From Burkholderia ubonensis (lineage in GTDB: Bacteria; Pseudomonadota; Gammaproteobacteria; Burkholderiales; Burkholderiaceae): DNA of 64,000 nt. Positions 36,301 to 46,064 of the stretch are shown one piece after another. Location: positions 1,240,001 through 1,304,000 of the forward strand of contig NZ_CP013422.1 in assembly GCF_001718695.1 (NCBI RefSeq). The letters are read 5' to 3'. A model generated the notes under the pieces. That model saw only the letters and a list, made by a program, of their open reading frames with translations, was not told where the DNA came from and did no database searches. The position numbers were made by a program, and so were the translations under genes. Numbering within the stretch: position 1 is the stretch's first letter; every line of letters begins with the position of its first letter.

Positions 36301-37718
36301 TCACCGCACCGCGCATTCGGCCGCAAGCCGCCCGAGCACCTTCAGCGCCTGCTCGATCTGCGCCGACCATGGATAGCTGTAGTTCAGGCGGATGAAGTGC
36401 CGGTAGTCGCCGCTGGTCGAGAACATGTGCCCGGGCCCGACGGTGATCCGCTGCGCGAGCGCCAGCTGGTACAGGCGCATCGCGTCGACCTGCGGCGGCA
36501 GCTCGACCCACAGCACGTAGCCGCCCTGCGGCTGCGACAGCCGCGTGCCTTCCGGAAAGAAGCGCCGCACCATCGCGCTCATCAGGTTCGCCTGCTGCGC
36601 GTACTGCTTGCGGATCCGCCTCAGGTGGAAGTCGTATCCGTCGTGCTTCAGGTATTCGGCGATCGCCAGCTGCTCGGTCACCGGCGTCGCGAGCGTGTTC
36701 AGGAATTTCAGCTTCTCGACCTGATCGCGATAGCGGCCCGGCATCGCCCAGCCGATCCGGTAGCCGGGCGACAGGCTCTTCGAGAACGACGCGCAGTGCA
36801 GCACGAGCCCGTCCCGGTCGAACGACTTCAGCGCGCTCGGCCGCGCATCGCCGTAGTACAGCTCCTGATAGACGTCGTTCTCGATCACCGGCACCCGGTG
36901 CTTCGCGAGCAGCTCGACGAGCGCGCGCTTGCGCGCGTCCGGCATCTGGAAGCCGAGCGGATTCTGGAAATTCGGCATCACCATGCACGCGGCGATCGGC
37001 TCACGTTCGAGTATCCGCGCCAGCGCGTCGATATCGATCCCGTCGCCCGGATGCGTCGCCACCTCGATCGCGCGCATCCCCATCCGCTCGATCGCGTGCA
37101 GCATCGCGTAGAAGGTCGGCGACTCCACCGCGATCGTGTCGCCCGGCTTCGCGACCGCCTGCAGGCACAGGTTGATCGCTTCCGTCGCGCCGATCGTCAC
37201 GATGATCTCGTCACGCTCCACCGTGATCCCGCTCTCCAGATAGCGCCGCGCGATCTGCCGGATCAGCTCCTGGTTGCCGGGCGGCAGGTCGTCGATCACG
37301 CCCCAGCGCGTGCGCCGGCGCGCGATCGTCTGCGCGTGCCGCGCGAGCCGCTGCACCGGAAACTGCGCCGCGTCGGGATACGGCGAGCCGAGCGGCACCG
37401 CGTCGTCGCGCGCGATCGAGCGCAGCGTCGACAGCACGAGCCGGCTCACGTCGACCGACGACGGCGCGGCCGTCGGCGTGGACGCATGCAGCTCCGCGAC
37501 GGCGGCCTGCGCGATGCGCGCACGAAATAGCCGGACTGCGGGCGGCTCTCGATCAACCCGCGGCTTTCGAGCACCAGGTACGCGCGCAGCACGGTCGTGA
37601 TGCTGAGCCGGTGCTGGCGGCTCGCCTGCCGCACCGACGGAATCCGCTCGCCGGGCCGGTACACGCCGTCGTCGATCTGCGCCTCGAGATCGTCGGCGAG
37701 TCGTTCGTATCGCTTCAC
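36301..37718 (-). pseudogene. MocR-type GntR/aminotransferase regulator, frameshifted
   Basis: The GTG start at 37718 has an AAAGGAG site and encodes a GntR winged helix (MKRYERLADDLEAQIDDGVY through RPQSGYFVRA). Near 37517-37530 the frame changes within a short GC repeat and stops at 37446. The aminotransferase part continues in another frame (RIAQAAVAELHASTP, then to 36301) with the PLP lysine region SFSKSLSPGYRIGW. Inserting 2 bases restores a single ~470-residue MocR protein. A GTG at 37449 overlaps the stop as GTGA, so the aminotransferase part (382 residues) might be made alone. It could also be a sequencing error. Confidence 0.75.
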
Positions 37719-37880
37719 GCGCGCTCCTTTCAGCTTCCCTTCAACGATGCCGTCGCGGGCCCGAATGACTCGTACGGCCCGAATGGCCGCAACTGTACTC
37801 TTTTTTGATATGAGAAGGTGTACACACAGCGGTCACGGCGCCGCGCGTACCCTGCACGCACCAACCCCGACACACGCATC

Positions 37881-40211
37881 ATGAAAAAGAAGCCCGCCAA
37901 CGCACGCATCGAGCCGTACACCCATCCCGCCGCCGGCTGGGGTGCGCTGAAGGCCGTCACGATCAACCTGATCAAGGAAAAGGTCTCCGGCGGCAACTAC
38001 CGCACGCTGTTCCGCCAGAACCAGCCGGACGGCTTCGACTGCCCCGGCTGCGCGTGGCCGGACCGCAAGCATGCGTCGACCTTCGAGTTCTGCGAGAACG
38101 GCGTGAAGGCCGTCGCGGCCGAGGCAACCGGCAAGCGCGTGACGCGGGCGTTCTTCGCCGCGCACACGGTCACCGAACTGCTCGAGCAGACCGACTACGC
38201 GCTCGAACAGCACGGGCGCCTCACCGAGCCGATGATCTACGACGCGCGCACCGACCGCTACGTGCCGGTCGCGTGGGACGACGCGTTCGAGCTGATCGCC
38301 CGTCATCTGCGCGCGCTGCCCGACCCGAACCAGGCCGCGTTCTACACGTCCGGCCGCGCGAGCAACGAGGCGGCGTTTCTGTATCAGCTGCTGGTGCGCC
38401 GCTACGGCACGAACAACTTCCCCGACTGCTCGAACATGTGCCACGAGGCGACGAGCCGGGGGCTGCCGCCGTCGGTCGGCGTCGGCAAGGGCACGGTTAC
38501 GCTCGACGACTTCGAGCTGGCCGACACGCTGCTGATCTTCGGCCAGAACCCGGCGACGAACCATCCGCGGATGATGGGCGAGCTGCGCGAATGCGCGAAG
38601 CGCGGCGCGACGATCGTGTCGATCAACCCGCTGAAGGAGCGCGGCCTGGAGCGCTTCGCGGACCCGCAAAGCCCGCTCGAGATGCTGACGATGTCGGGCA
38701 CCAACATCGCGTCGACGTTCATCCAGCCGACGATCGGCGGCGATTTCGCGCTGATCAAGGGCATCGCGAAGCGCGTGCTCGAACTCGACGACGACGCACG
38801 CAAGAACGGCGCGGCGCGCGTGCTCGACACCGCGTTCATCGCGGAGCACACGGCCGGCTTCGACACGTTCGCCGCCGACCTGCGCGCGGAAAGCTGGTCG
38901 GCGCTCACCGCCGAGAGCGGCGTGCCGTACGAGCAGATCGACGGCCTCGCGCAGCTTTACGCGCGCAGCGAACGCGTGATCGCGACGTGGGGGATGGGCC
39001 TCACGCAGCACAAGCATTCGGTCGCGACCGTGCAGATGCTGACGAACCTGATGCTGATGCGCGGCAACATCGGCCGCCCCGGCGCGGGCCTGTGCCCGGT
39101 GCGCGGCCATTCGAACGTGCAGGGCAACCGCACGGTCGGCATCGAGGAAAAGCCGTCGCAGGCGTTCCTCGACCGGCTCGGCGAGGTGTTCGATTTCGAG
39201 CCGCCGCGCCGGCACGGCTACGACGTCGTCGAGACGATCGAGGCGATGCTCGAAGGCCGCCTGAAGGTGTTCATCGGCCTCGGCGGCAACTTCGCGATGG
39301 CGACGCCCGACACGCCGCGCACGTGGGAAGGGCTGCGCCGCTGCGACCTGACCGTGCACATCACGACGAAGCTGAACCGCAGCCACCTGATCCACGGCCG
39401 CGACGCGCTGATCCTGCCGACGCTCGGCCGCACCGAGATCGACCTGCAGGACAACGTGCCGCAAGGCGTGACCGTCGAGGATTCGATGAGCATGGTGCAC
39501 GTGTCGTACGGGATGAACAAGCCGGCGTCGCCGCACCTGATGTCGGAGACGGCGATCGTCGCGCACATCGGCCATGCGCTGTTCGGCAGCGGCAAGATCG
39601 ACTGGCTCGCCTACAAGGACGACTACGCGAAGGTGCGCGACGCGATCGAGGCGACCCTCGACGACTTCTACGACTACAACGCGCGCATCGCGAAGCCCGG
39701 CGGCTTCCATCTGCGCGTCGCGTCGCGCGACCGCGAATGGCTGACGCCGACGGCCAAGGCGAACTTCATCGCGCACGCGCTGCCGTCCGACACGCCGATC
39801 CAGCGCGCCCGCGCGCTGCACGGCGCGCGCCTGATGACGCTGATGACGACCCGCTCCCACGACCAGTACAACACCACCGTGTACGGGCTCGACGACCGCT
39901 ATCGCGGCGTGTTCGGCCAGCGCCGCGTCGTGTTCGTGAACCCGGACGATCTCGCGATGCTCGGCCTGAAGGCGGGCGAATGGGTCGACATGGAGACGGT
40001 GTGGCACGACGGCATCGAGCGGCGCGCCGACGGCTTCCTGCTCGTCGCCTACGATATTCCGCGCGGCTGCATCGGCGCGTATTACCCGGAGACGAACCCG
40101 CTCGTGCCGCTCGACAGCGTCGGCGACGTCTGCAACACGCCGACGTCGAAATCGCTGCCGGTGCTGCTGCATCGCGCCGCCGCGCCGACGGCGCAGCAGG
40201 CCGCCGCCTGA
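37881..40211 (+). CDS. FdhF/YdeP-type molybdopterin oxidoreductase
   Basis: 776 residues from MKKKPANARIEPYTHPAAGWG. It fits the oxidoreductase-alpha (YdeP) family of molybdopterin proteins, with the family's N-terminal FDCPGCAWPD, then SNMCHEATSRGL and GQNPATNHPRMM and a C-terminal molydopterin-dinucleotide-binding domain (NTTVYGLDDRYRG). E. coli YdeP (759 residues) is linked to acid resistance; its reaction is unknown. It is divergent from the MocR gene and followed 13 bp later by a bestrophin, probably as an operon. Confidence 0.9.
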   Translation: MKKKPANARIEPYTHPAAGWGALKAVTINLIKEKVSGGNYRTLFRQNQPDGFDCPGCAWPDRKHASTFEFCENGVKAVAAEATGKRVTRAFFAAHTVTELLEQTDYALEQHGRLTEPMIYDARTDRYVPVAWDDAFELIARHLRALPDPNQAAFYTSGRASNEAAFLYQLLVRRYGTNNFPDCSNMCHEATSRGLPPSVGVGKGTVTLDDFELADTLLIFGQNPATNHPRMMGELRECAKRGATIVSINPLKERGLERFADPQSPLEMLTMSGTNIASTFIQPTIGGDFALIKGIAKRVLELDDDARKNGAARVLDTAFIAEHTAGFDTFAADLRAESWSALTAESGVPYEQIDGLAQLYARSERVIATWGMGLTQHKHSVATVQMLTNLMLMRGNIGRPGAGLCPVRGHSNVQGNRTVGIEEKPSQAFLDRLGEVFDFEPPRRHGYDVVETIEAMLEGRLKVFIGLGGNFAMATPDTPRTWEGLRRCDLTVHITTKLNRSHLIHGRDALILPTLGRTEIDLQDNVPQGVTVEDSMSMVHVSYGMNKPASPHLMSETAIVAHIGHALFGSGKIDWLAYKDDYAKVRDAIEATLDDFYDYNARIAKPGGFHLRVASRDREWLTPTAKANFIAHALPSDTPIQRARALHGARLMTLMTTRSHDQYNTTVYGLDDRYRGVFGQRRVVFVNPDDLAMLGLKAGEWVDMETVWHDGIERRADGFLLVAYDIPRGCIGAYYPETNPLVPLDSVGDVCNTPTSKSLPVLLHRAAAPTAQQAAA

Positions 40212-40224
40212 AGGAGAACCACCG

Positions 40225-41145
40225 ATGATCGTCCGCCCCCGCGAGCACTGGCTGCGGATGCTGTTCGTGTGGAACGGCTCGGTGCTGCAGACGATCCTGC
40301 CGCAGCTCGCGCTGACGCTGGCGGTCAGCATCGTCGCGCTGTGGACCGGCGGGCGCGTGATGGGCGAGAAGGTGCCGCTGAACCCGACGCCGTTCACGCT
40401 GATCGGCCTCACGCTGGCGATCTTCGCCGCGTTCCGCAACAACGCGAGCTACGACCGCTATCGCGAGGCGCGCCATCTGTGGGGCGGCGTGCTGACCGCC
40501 GCGCGCACGCTGGCGTCGCAGACGCTCTGCTACGGCGCGATCGGCGACGACGCGGGCGCGCGCCACGCGTTCGTGCGCAAGGTCGTCGCGTTCGTGTACG
40601 CGCTCAAGCATCAGCTGCGCGGCACCGATCCGGCCGCCGACCTGCGCGCGCGCCTCGACGACGAAGCCTGCGCGCGCATCGCCGCCGCGCGCTTCGGGCC
40701 GGTCGCGCTCGTGCATGAACTGCGCGGCGCGTTCGCCGCGCGGGCGGACGCGGGCAAGCTCGCCGAGACGCGGCTGTGGATGCTCGACGCGCGGCTCGAC
40801 GAGCTGGTCGCGATGGTGAGCGGCTGCGAGCGCATCGCGTCGACGCCGATCCCGTTCTCGTACGACGTGCTGCTGCACCGGACCATCTATGCGTATTGCG
40901 TGCTGCTGCCGTTCGGCCTCGTCGATTCGATCGGCGCCGCCACGCCGTTCGTCACGGTGTTCGTCGCGTACACGCTGATTGCGCTCGACGCGATCGCCCA
41001 TGCGATCGCCGAGCCGTTCGGCGCCGGCCCGAACCATCTCGCGCTCGATGCGATCGCGCGCACGATCGAGCGCTCGTTGCTCGAGCTGAATCAGGAGCCG
41101 CTGCCGGACGAGCTGACGCCAGGGCCGTCGTATCGGCTCACGTGA
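40225..41145 (+). CDS. Bestrophin-family (YneE-like) membrane channel
   Basis: 306 residues, GAAGGAGA ribosome site, 13 bp after the oxidoreductase gene. The start MIVRPREHWLRMLFVWNGSVL, then FAAFRNNASYDRYREARHLWG and LVAMVSGCERIASTPIPF, are typical of bacterial bestrophins (YneE, DUF UPF0187). These form pentameric ion channels in the inner membrane. Coupling to a putative acid-stress oxidoreductase suggests an ion or pH-related role, which is inference. Confidence 0.88.
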   Translation: MIVRPREHWLRMLFVWNGSVLQTILPQLALTLAVSIVALWTGGRVMGEKVPLNPTPFTLIGLTLAIFAAFRNNASYDRYREARHLWGGVLTAARTLASQTLCYGAIGDDAGARHAFVRKVVAFVYALKHQLRGTDPAADLRARLDDEACARIAAARFGPVALVHELRGAFAARADAGKLAETRLWMLDARLDELVAMVSGCERIASTPIPFSYDVLLHRTIYAYCVLLPFGLVDSIGAATPFVTVFVAYTLIALDAIAHAIAEPFGAGPNHLALDAIARTIERSLLELNQEPLPDELTPGPSYRLT

Positions 41146-41342
41146 TGCGGCCGCGCCGGTTGTATCGAATCGTTTCAGCAGTCAACTCGCGTCGTATGCC
41201 GCAGGTATACTCCGACGTCAATCCAGCCGCCTGCCGTGTCGACCGTCACCGTCGGCGCGATGCCGGCGGTTTCGTCGCGAAGCCGCCCGTTTCGCGTCCC
41301 CCGCTCGCCGGCCCCGACACGACCTGCACGACGATCCCGACC

Positions 41343-41672
41343 ATGAAACGATTCCTGCTGCTCCTCCCCACCGTTGCCGTGCTCGCCGCCTGCGGTTCCG
41401 CGCCGACGTCCGATTCGTCCGGCTCGGCGCCGATGATCTACGTGTCGTCGCAGCGCCCCGCCGACGCGATCGCCAACTGCCTCGACAGCCGGCTGTCGGA
41501 CGTGCAGCGCTCGCACCACGGCGGCGTGACCGACATCACGGTCGGCTCGCGCTCGTACTTCGTCACGCTCACGCCGTCCGGCTCCGGCTCGGTCATCAAG
41601 GTCGTGCGCGGCACCGCGAGCGAGCCGCCCGAGGAAGCGATGCGCTTCGCGATCGCGCGCTGCGCGATCTGA
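41343..41672 (+). CDS. Putative lipoprotein
   Basis: 109 residues; the signal MKRFLLLLPTVAVLAAC ends in a lipobox at Cys17. The mature domain has two more cysteines (IANCLDSRL and the C-terminal RCAI) and a central beta-rich stretch (GGVTDITVGSRSYFVTLTP). No function was recognised. A 197-bp upstream gap gives it an independent promoter. Confidence 0.8.
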   Translation: MKRFLLLLPTVAVLAACGSAPTSDSSGSAPMIYVSSQRPADAIANCLDSRLSDVQRSHHGGVTDITVGSRSYFVTLTPSGSGSVIKVVRGTASEPPEEAMRFAIARCAI

Positions 41673-41780
41673 TCCGGCGCGCCCCGCGCGCGATCGCCCG
41701 ATCCGCGCGCGCCGAATATTTTTACCCGGGCGTCCGTCGATGAGAGAATCGCACCACGATCTCTTTCCGATGGAGCCCGC

Positions 41781-43379
41781 ATGAAGCATCTGCTGTCCAG
41801 GCTGTTCGTCAGCACCACGCTCGCCGCATTCACTGCGCTCGCGCCGATGGCGCCGGCCCACGCGGCGACGCCGCCCGGCATCTTCGTCGTCGCGACGCAG
41901 CTCGCCGAGTTCACGACGCTCGACCCGAGCGTGATCTACGAGCTCGTGCCGTCCGAGTATGCCGCGAACACCTACGAACGGCTCGTGCGCGTCGACCTGA
42001 AGGACCCGACGCGCTTCGACGGGCAGATCGCGCAATCGTGGAGCGTCGGCGCGGACGGCGTCACCTACACGTTCAAGCTGCGCCCCGGCCTCACGTTCCA
42101 TTCCGGCAATCCGCTGACCGCCGACGACGTCGCGTGGTCGCTGCAGCGCACCGTGCTGCTCGACAAGGGCCCGGCCGGCGTGCTCGGCGATCTCGGCCTC
42201 ACGAAGGCGAACGTCGCGCAGAAGGTTCGCGCGCTCGATCCGCAGACCGTCGTGCTCGAAACCGACCGCAAGTACGCGCCGAGCTTCGTGCTCAACGTGC
42301 TGAGCGCGTGCCCGGCTTCGGTGTTCGACCGGAAACTGCTGCTGTCGCACCAGCAGGGCAACGATCTCGGCAGCGGCTGGCTGCGCACCAACGACGCCGG
42401 CTCCGGCCCGTACAAGCTCGTCAAGTGGACGCCGAACGAGAGCATCGTGCTGCAGCGCTTCGACGCGTACCGCACGCCGTACCCGATGCAGCGCGTCGTG
42501 CTGCGCCATGTGCCCGAGGCGTCCGCGCAGCGCCTGCTGCTCGAGAACGGCGACGCCGACGCGGCGCGCAACCTGAGCCCCGACAGCCTCGCCGCGCTGT
42601 CGAAGGCCGGCAAGATCAAGGTCGCCGCGTGGCCGGTGTCCGCGCTGATGTACCTGAGCCTGAACACGAAGAACCCGAACCTCGCGAAGCCCGAGGTGCA
42701 GGAAGCGATGAAGTGGCTCGTCGACTACGACGGCATCCAGCGCAACATCGTCAGCGCCAGCTACAAGGTTCACCAGACGTTCCTGCCGGAAGGCTTTCTC
42801 GGCGCGTCGAACGCGCGCCCGTACAGGCAGGACGTCGCGAAGGCGAAGGCGCTGCTCGCGAAGGCCGGGCTGCCGAACGGCTTCACGGTGTCGATGGACA
42901 TGCCGAACGACTACCCGTTCCTGGAGATCACGCAGGCGCTGCAGGCGAACTTCGCGCTGGCCGGCATCCAGGTGAAGCTGATTCCGGGCGACGCGAAGCA
43001 GGCGATCGGCAAGTATCGCGCGCGCCAGCACGACATCTTCATCGGCGAATGGTCGCCGGACTACATGGACCCGAACAGCAACGCGCGCGGCTTCGCGTGG
43101 AATCCCGACAATTCGGACCAGTCGACGACCAAGCTGCTCGCGTGGCGCAACAGCTGGGACATCCCGCAGCTGACGAAGGACACCGAGGCCGCGCTGGCCG
43201 AGCCGTCGCCCGCGAAGCGCGCGCAGCGCTACGAGGCGCTGCAGAAGGCGGTGCTCGCGCGCTCGCCGTTCATCGTCATGTTCGAGAAGGTCGTGCAGGT
43301 CGCGACGCGGCCGGGCGTCACCGGCCCGGAAATCGGGCCGATCAACGATCTCGTGTCGTACCGGACGCTGAAGAAGTAA
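41781..43379 (+). CDS. Orphan oligopeptide-type substrate-binding protein (DdpA paralogue)
   Basis: 532 residues, family 5 (DppA/OppA) with a signal peptide cut after AHA. It is closely related to the binding protein at 49768: long identical stretches such as RLVRVDL, FHSGNPLTADDVAWS, TVLLDKG and LLLSHQQGND are shared. Unlike that copy it has no permease, ATPase or peptidase genes beside it. It probably feeds the Ddp permease with a different ligand, or is a redundant duplicate. Confidence 0.88.
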   Translation: MKHLLSRLFVSTTLAAFTALAPMAPAHAATPPGIFVVATQLAEFTTLDPSVIYELVPSEYAANTYERLVRVDLKDPTRFDGQIAQSWSVGADGVTYTFKLRPGLTFHSGNPLTADDVAWSLQRTVLLDKGPAGVLGDLGLTKANVAQKVRALDPQTVVLETDRKYAPSFVLNVLSACPASVFDRKLLLSHQQGNDLGSGWLRTNDAGSGPYKLVKWTPNESIVLQRFDAYRTPYPMQRVVLRHVPEASAQRLLLENGDADAARNLSPDSLAALSKAGKIKVAAWPVSALMYLSLNTKNPNLAKPEVQEAMKWLVDYDGIQRNIVSASYKVHQTFLPEGFLGASNARPYRQDVAKAKALLAKAGLPNGFTVSMDMPNDYPFLEITQALQANFALAGIQVKLIPGDAKQAIGKYRARQHDIFIGEWSPDYMDPNSNARGFAWNPDNSDQSTTKLLAWRNSWDIPQLTKDTEAALAEPSPAKRAQRYEALQKAVLARSPFIVMFEKVVQVATRPGVTGPEIGPINDLVSYRTLKK

Positions 43380-43424
43380 GGCCCCTCGCCCGCGCGCCCG
43401 GCGACGCCGGCGCGCGCGGTGCGC

Positions 43425-44732
43425 TCAATTGAGCGCCGCCCACGCCAGATACGCATTCAGCGCGACGATCACGACCGTCGCCGCGCCCGCCGCGATCCGC
43501 AGAGGCGCACGCATCGCGTGCGCGCCCATCACGTCGCCGCGCGCGGACAGCATCAGCAGCGCGATCATCGGCATCGGCAGCACGAAGCTCAGCACGACCT
43601 GGCTCAGCACCATCGCGTGCGTGACGTCGCACCCCAGCGCGACCACGACGAACGCCGGCGCGACCGTCACCGCGCGCCGCACCCACACCGGCATCCGGCG
43701 TCGAATGAAGCCCTGCATCACGACCTGCCCCGCCATCGTCCCGACGACCGAGCTCGACACGCCCGACGTCATCAGCGCGACGAGGAACAACGCGCCTGCC
43801 GCCGGCCCGAGCACCGGAATCAGCGTGTGATACGCGTCGCCGATGTCGGTCATGCCAGGCGCGCTCCGATGGAACGCCGACGCCGCCATCATCACCATCG
43901 CGAGGTTCACGACGCCCGCCAGGCCGAGCGCTGCGACCACCTCGCGATTCGAGAAGCGCACGAGCCGGCGGCGCTCGGCGTCGTTGCGCGGCGCGGTGCG
44001 GCCCTGCGTCAGCCCGGAATGCAGGTACAGCGTGTGCGGCATGATCGTCGCGCCGATGATGCCGACCGCGATCGTCAGCGCCGCGTGATCCGGAAGCTGC
44101 GGCACGACGAGATGGAAGGCCGCCGCCGGCCAATCCTGCGGCGCGATCAGCAGCTCGCCCAGATAGCAGGCGCCGATCACGCCGACGAGCGTCGCGATCG
44201 CGGCTTCCAGAGGCCGGAACCCGCGCTTCTCCAGCGCGAGGATCGCGCAGGTCGCGAACCCGGTCGCGACCATCCCCGCGAGCAGCGACAGATGGCACAG
44301 CAGCCCGAACGCGAGCGCGCCGCCGAGGAATTCGGCGAGATCGGTCGCCATCGCGGCAACTTCCGACGCGATCCACATCCCCCATACGACCGGCGCCGGA
44401 AAGTGCTCGCGGCACAGCTCGGCGAGATTGCGCCCGGTCACGATGCCGAGCTTCGCCGACATCGCCTGGAACAGCATCGCGATCGCGTTCGCGGCCAGCA
44501 CGACCCACAGCAGCCGGTAGCCGTACGCGGCGCCCGCCTGGATGTTGGTCGCGAAGTTGCCGGGGTCCATGTAGCCGATCGATGCGATCACGGCGGGACC
44601 GACGAACGGCAGCAGCGCGGCGGCGCCGGTGCGGCGCCCTTCCAGGGCGGCGCGCGCCGCGTGCTCGGTCCGTTCGGTGGACAGGCCCGGCAGCGCGAGG
44701 CTGCCGGCGGGTTTGCTCGAAATGGGAAGCAT
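43425..44732 (-). CDS. mntH: Nramp-family Mn2+/H+ symporter
   Basis: 435 residues with about 11 hydrophobic helices. The metal-site motifs are intact: DPGN in helix 1 (SIGYMDPGNFATN) and MPH in helix 6 (IGATIMPHTLYLHS). It imports Mn2+ with protons at the inner membrane. It lies directly downstream of the oxalate decarboxylase gene, an enzyme that needs manganese, suggesting a shared purpose. A 16-bp palindrome, GCGCTCAATTGAGCGC, spans its stop codon (43421-43436). Confidence 0.92.
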   Translation of the reverse strand: MLPISSKPAGSLALPGLSTERTEHAARAALEGRRTGAAALLPFVGPAVIASIGYMDPGNFATNIQAGAAYGYRLLWVVLAANAIAMLFQAMSAKLGIVTGRNLAELCREHFPAPVVWGMWIASEVAAMATDLAEFLGGALAFGLLCHLSLLAGMVATGFATCAILALEKRGFRPLEAAIATLVGVIGACYLGELLIAPQDWPAAAFHLVVPQLPDHAALTIAVGIIGATIMPHTLYLHSGLTQGRTAPRNDAERRRLVRFSNREVVAALGLAGVVNLAMVMMAASAFHRSAPGMTDIGDAYHTLIPVLGPAAGALFLVALMTSGVSSSVVGTMAGQVVMQGFIRRRMPVWVRRAVTVAPAFVVVALGCDVTHAMVLSQVVLSFVLPMPMIALLMLSARGDVMGAHAMRAPLRIAAGAATVVIVALNAYLAWAALN

Positions 44733-44807
44733 GGTCGGGTTCGGTTCGAAAGAAGGAGGCGGAGGATGGCGAAGGCGACCGGCGCGCCGCTTGCCGGCCG
44801 CACCGGC

Positions 44808-46064
44808 TTACACGGGCACGACGTCCGGGCGGTTGCGCGGAATCTGCGCGATCACGTCGGGCGCGAGATTCAGGTGCGCCTCGACGAGCTGCGGCGGCGT
44901 ATGCGCGAGCCAGTCGGACAGCGACACTTCCGCGTAGCGCTCGGACTTGAAGATCTCCAGGAACACGAGATCGGTGTTGCCCGTGTTCTGCACGTAATGC
45001 CCGAGGCTCTTCTTCACGTAGCCGACGTCGCCCGCGCGGAAATCGGCGGTCTGCGCCTTCGGGCCCGTGTCGAACACGGTCATGCGCGCGTCGCCCTGGA
45101 TGTAGTACTGCCACTCGTCCGCGTTCGGGTGCCAGTGCAGCTCGCGCATCCCGCCCGGATGCACGGTGACGAGCGCCGCCGAGACGGTCTTCGATACGTT
45201 GAAGTTGCTGCTGTCCGCGATCCGCACTTCGCCGCCGCGCGTCTTCACGACGGGCTTCAGGTCGCCGAGCGAGAAGATGAACGGCTGCGGCGGCGCGCCG
45301 CGCGACGACGCGGCCGCGCGCTGCGCCTGCGCGAGCGGGCCCGGATCGTCGCCCTGGAAGATCCACAGGTTGTCGAGCGGAATGTTCCGGAACGCGTCGG
45401 CCGGCACGCCGAAGTTGCGCGCGAGCACGTCGGGCGGCGTATGCGCGATCCAGTCGGTCAGCAGCAGCGTGTTGAATTCGGACGCGCGGCCGTTATCGAA
45501 CGCGAGCAGGAATTCCGCGCCGTCGCTTCCGAGCCCCTGCAGCGAATGCGGCAGGCCGGGCGGGAAATACCACAGGTCGCCCGTCTTCACGTCCTGCACC
45601 GACGGCCGCCCCTGTTCGTCGAGCACGGTGATCCGGCAGCGGCCGTCGAGCATGAACGCCCATTCGGCCTGCTGATGCCAGTGCATCTCGCGAATGCCGC
45701 CGCGCGTCAGCCGCATATTGACGCCTGAAATGGTTTCCGAAATCGCGAAATCGTCCTGCGTGACTTCGCGTGCCCAGCCGCCGTTCTGAATGCGCTTGTG
45801 CGCATTATTGAACGACGCCCAGAATAACGGCATGCCGTTGATATCGGTCGCGGGCGGATCCTGAAACGACGGAAATTGATTCGCCAATGCCGGATTCTTC
45901 GGCCCCGGATCGGTCAGGCTCTGGCGATTGCGCGCATTGACCGCGCCTTCCGGCGGGCTGTCCGGATTGCCGAACGAGGCGGCCTTCGCCGTTACCGCAA
46001 TGCCCGCGGCGGCAATTGCGCCGACCGTACTCGTCAACATTCTGCGTCGGGACAGATTCGTCAT
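44808..46064 (-). CDS. Tat-exported bicupin oxalate decarboxylase
   Basis: 418 residues; MTNLSRRRMLTSTVGAIAAAG at 46064 has a GAGGAAA site and a twin-arginine signal. Two cupin domains each keep Mn ligands: His128, His130, Glu134, His173 (EMHWHQQAEW, GLPHSL) and His310, His312, Glu317, His356. The lid S195-E-F-N-T199 retains the proton-donor glutamate of decarboxylases. The family converts oxalate to formate and CO2, consuming a proton. Export to the periplasm and the adjacent Mn2+ transporter gene are coherent with function there. Confidence 0.92.
   Translation of the reverse strand: MTNLSRRRMLTSTVGAIAAAGIAVTAKAASFGNPDSPPEGAVNARNRQSLTDPGPKNPALANQFPSFQDPPATDINGMPLFWASFNNAHKRIQNGGWAREVTQDDFAISETISGVNMRLTRGGIREMHWHQQAEWAFMLDGRCRITVLDEQGRPSVQDVKTGDLWYFPPGLPHSLQGLGSDGAEFLLAFDNGRASEFNTLLLTDWIAHTPPDVLARNFGVPADAFRNIPLDNLWIFQGDDPGPLAQAQRAAASSRGAPPQPFIFSLGDLKPVVKTRGGEVRIADSSNFNVSKTVSAALVTVHPGGMRELHWHPNADEWQYYIQGDARMTVFDTGPKAQTADFRAGDVGYVKKSLGHYVQNTGNTDLVFLEIFKSERYAEVSLSDWLAHTPPQLVEAHLNLAPDVIAQIPRNRPDVVPV

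Noticed and set aside
43421..43436. 16-bp palindrome GCGCTCAATTGAGCGC as an operator
   Set aside because: It spans the mntH stop codon at the end of two convergent genes, so a transcript-end hairpin is more plausible than a regulator site.
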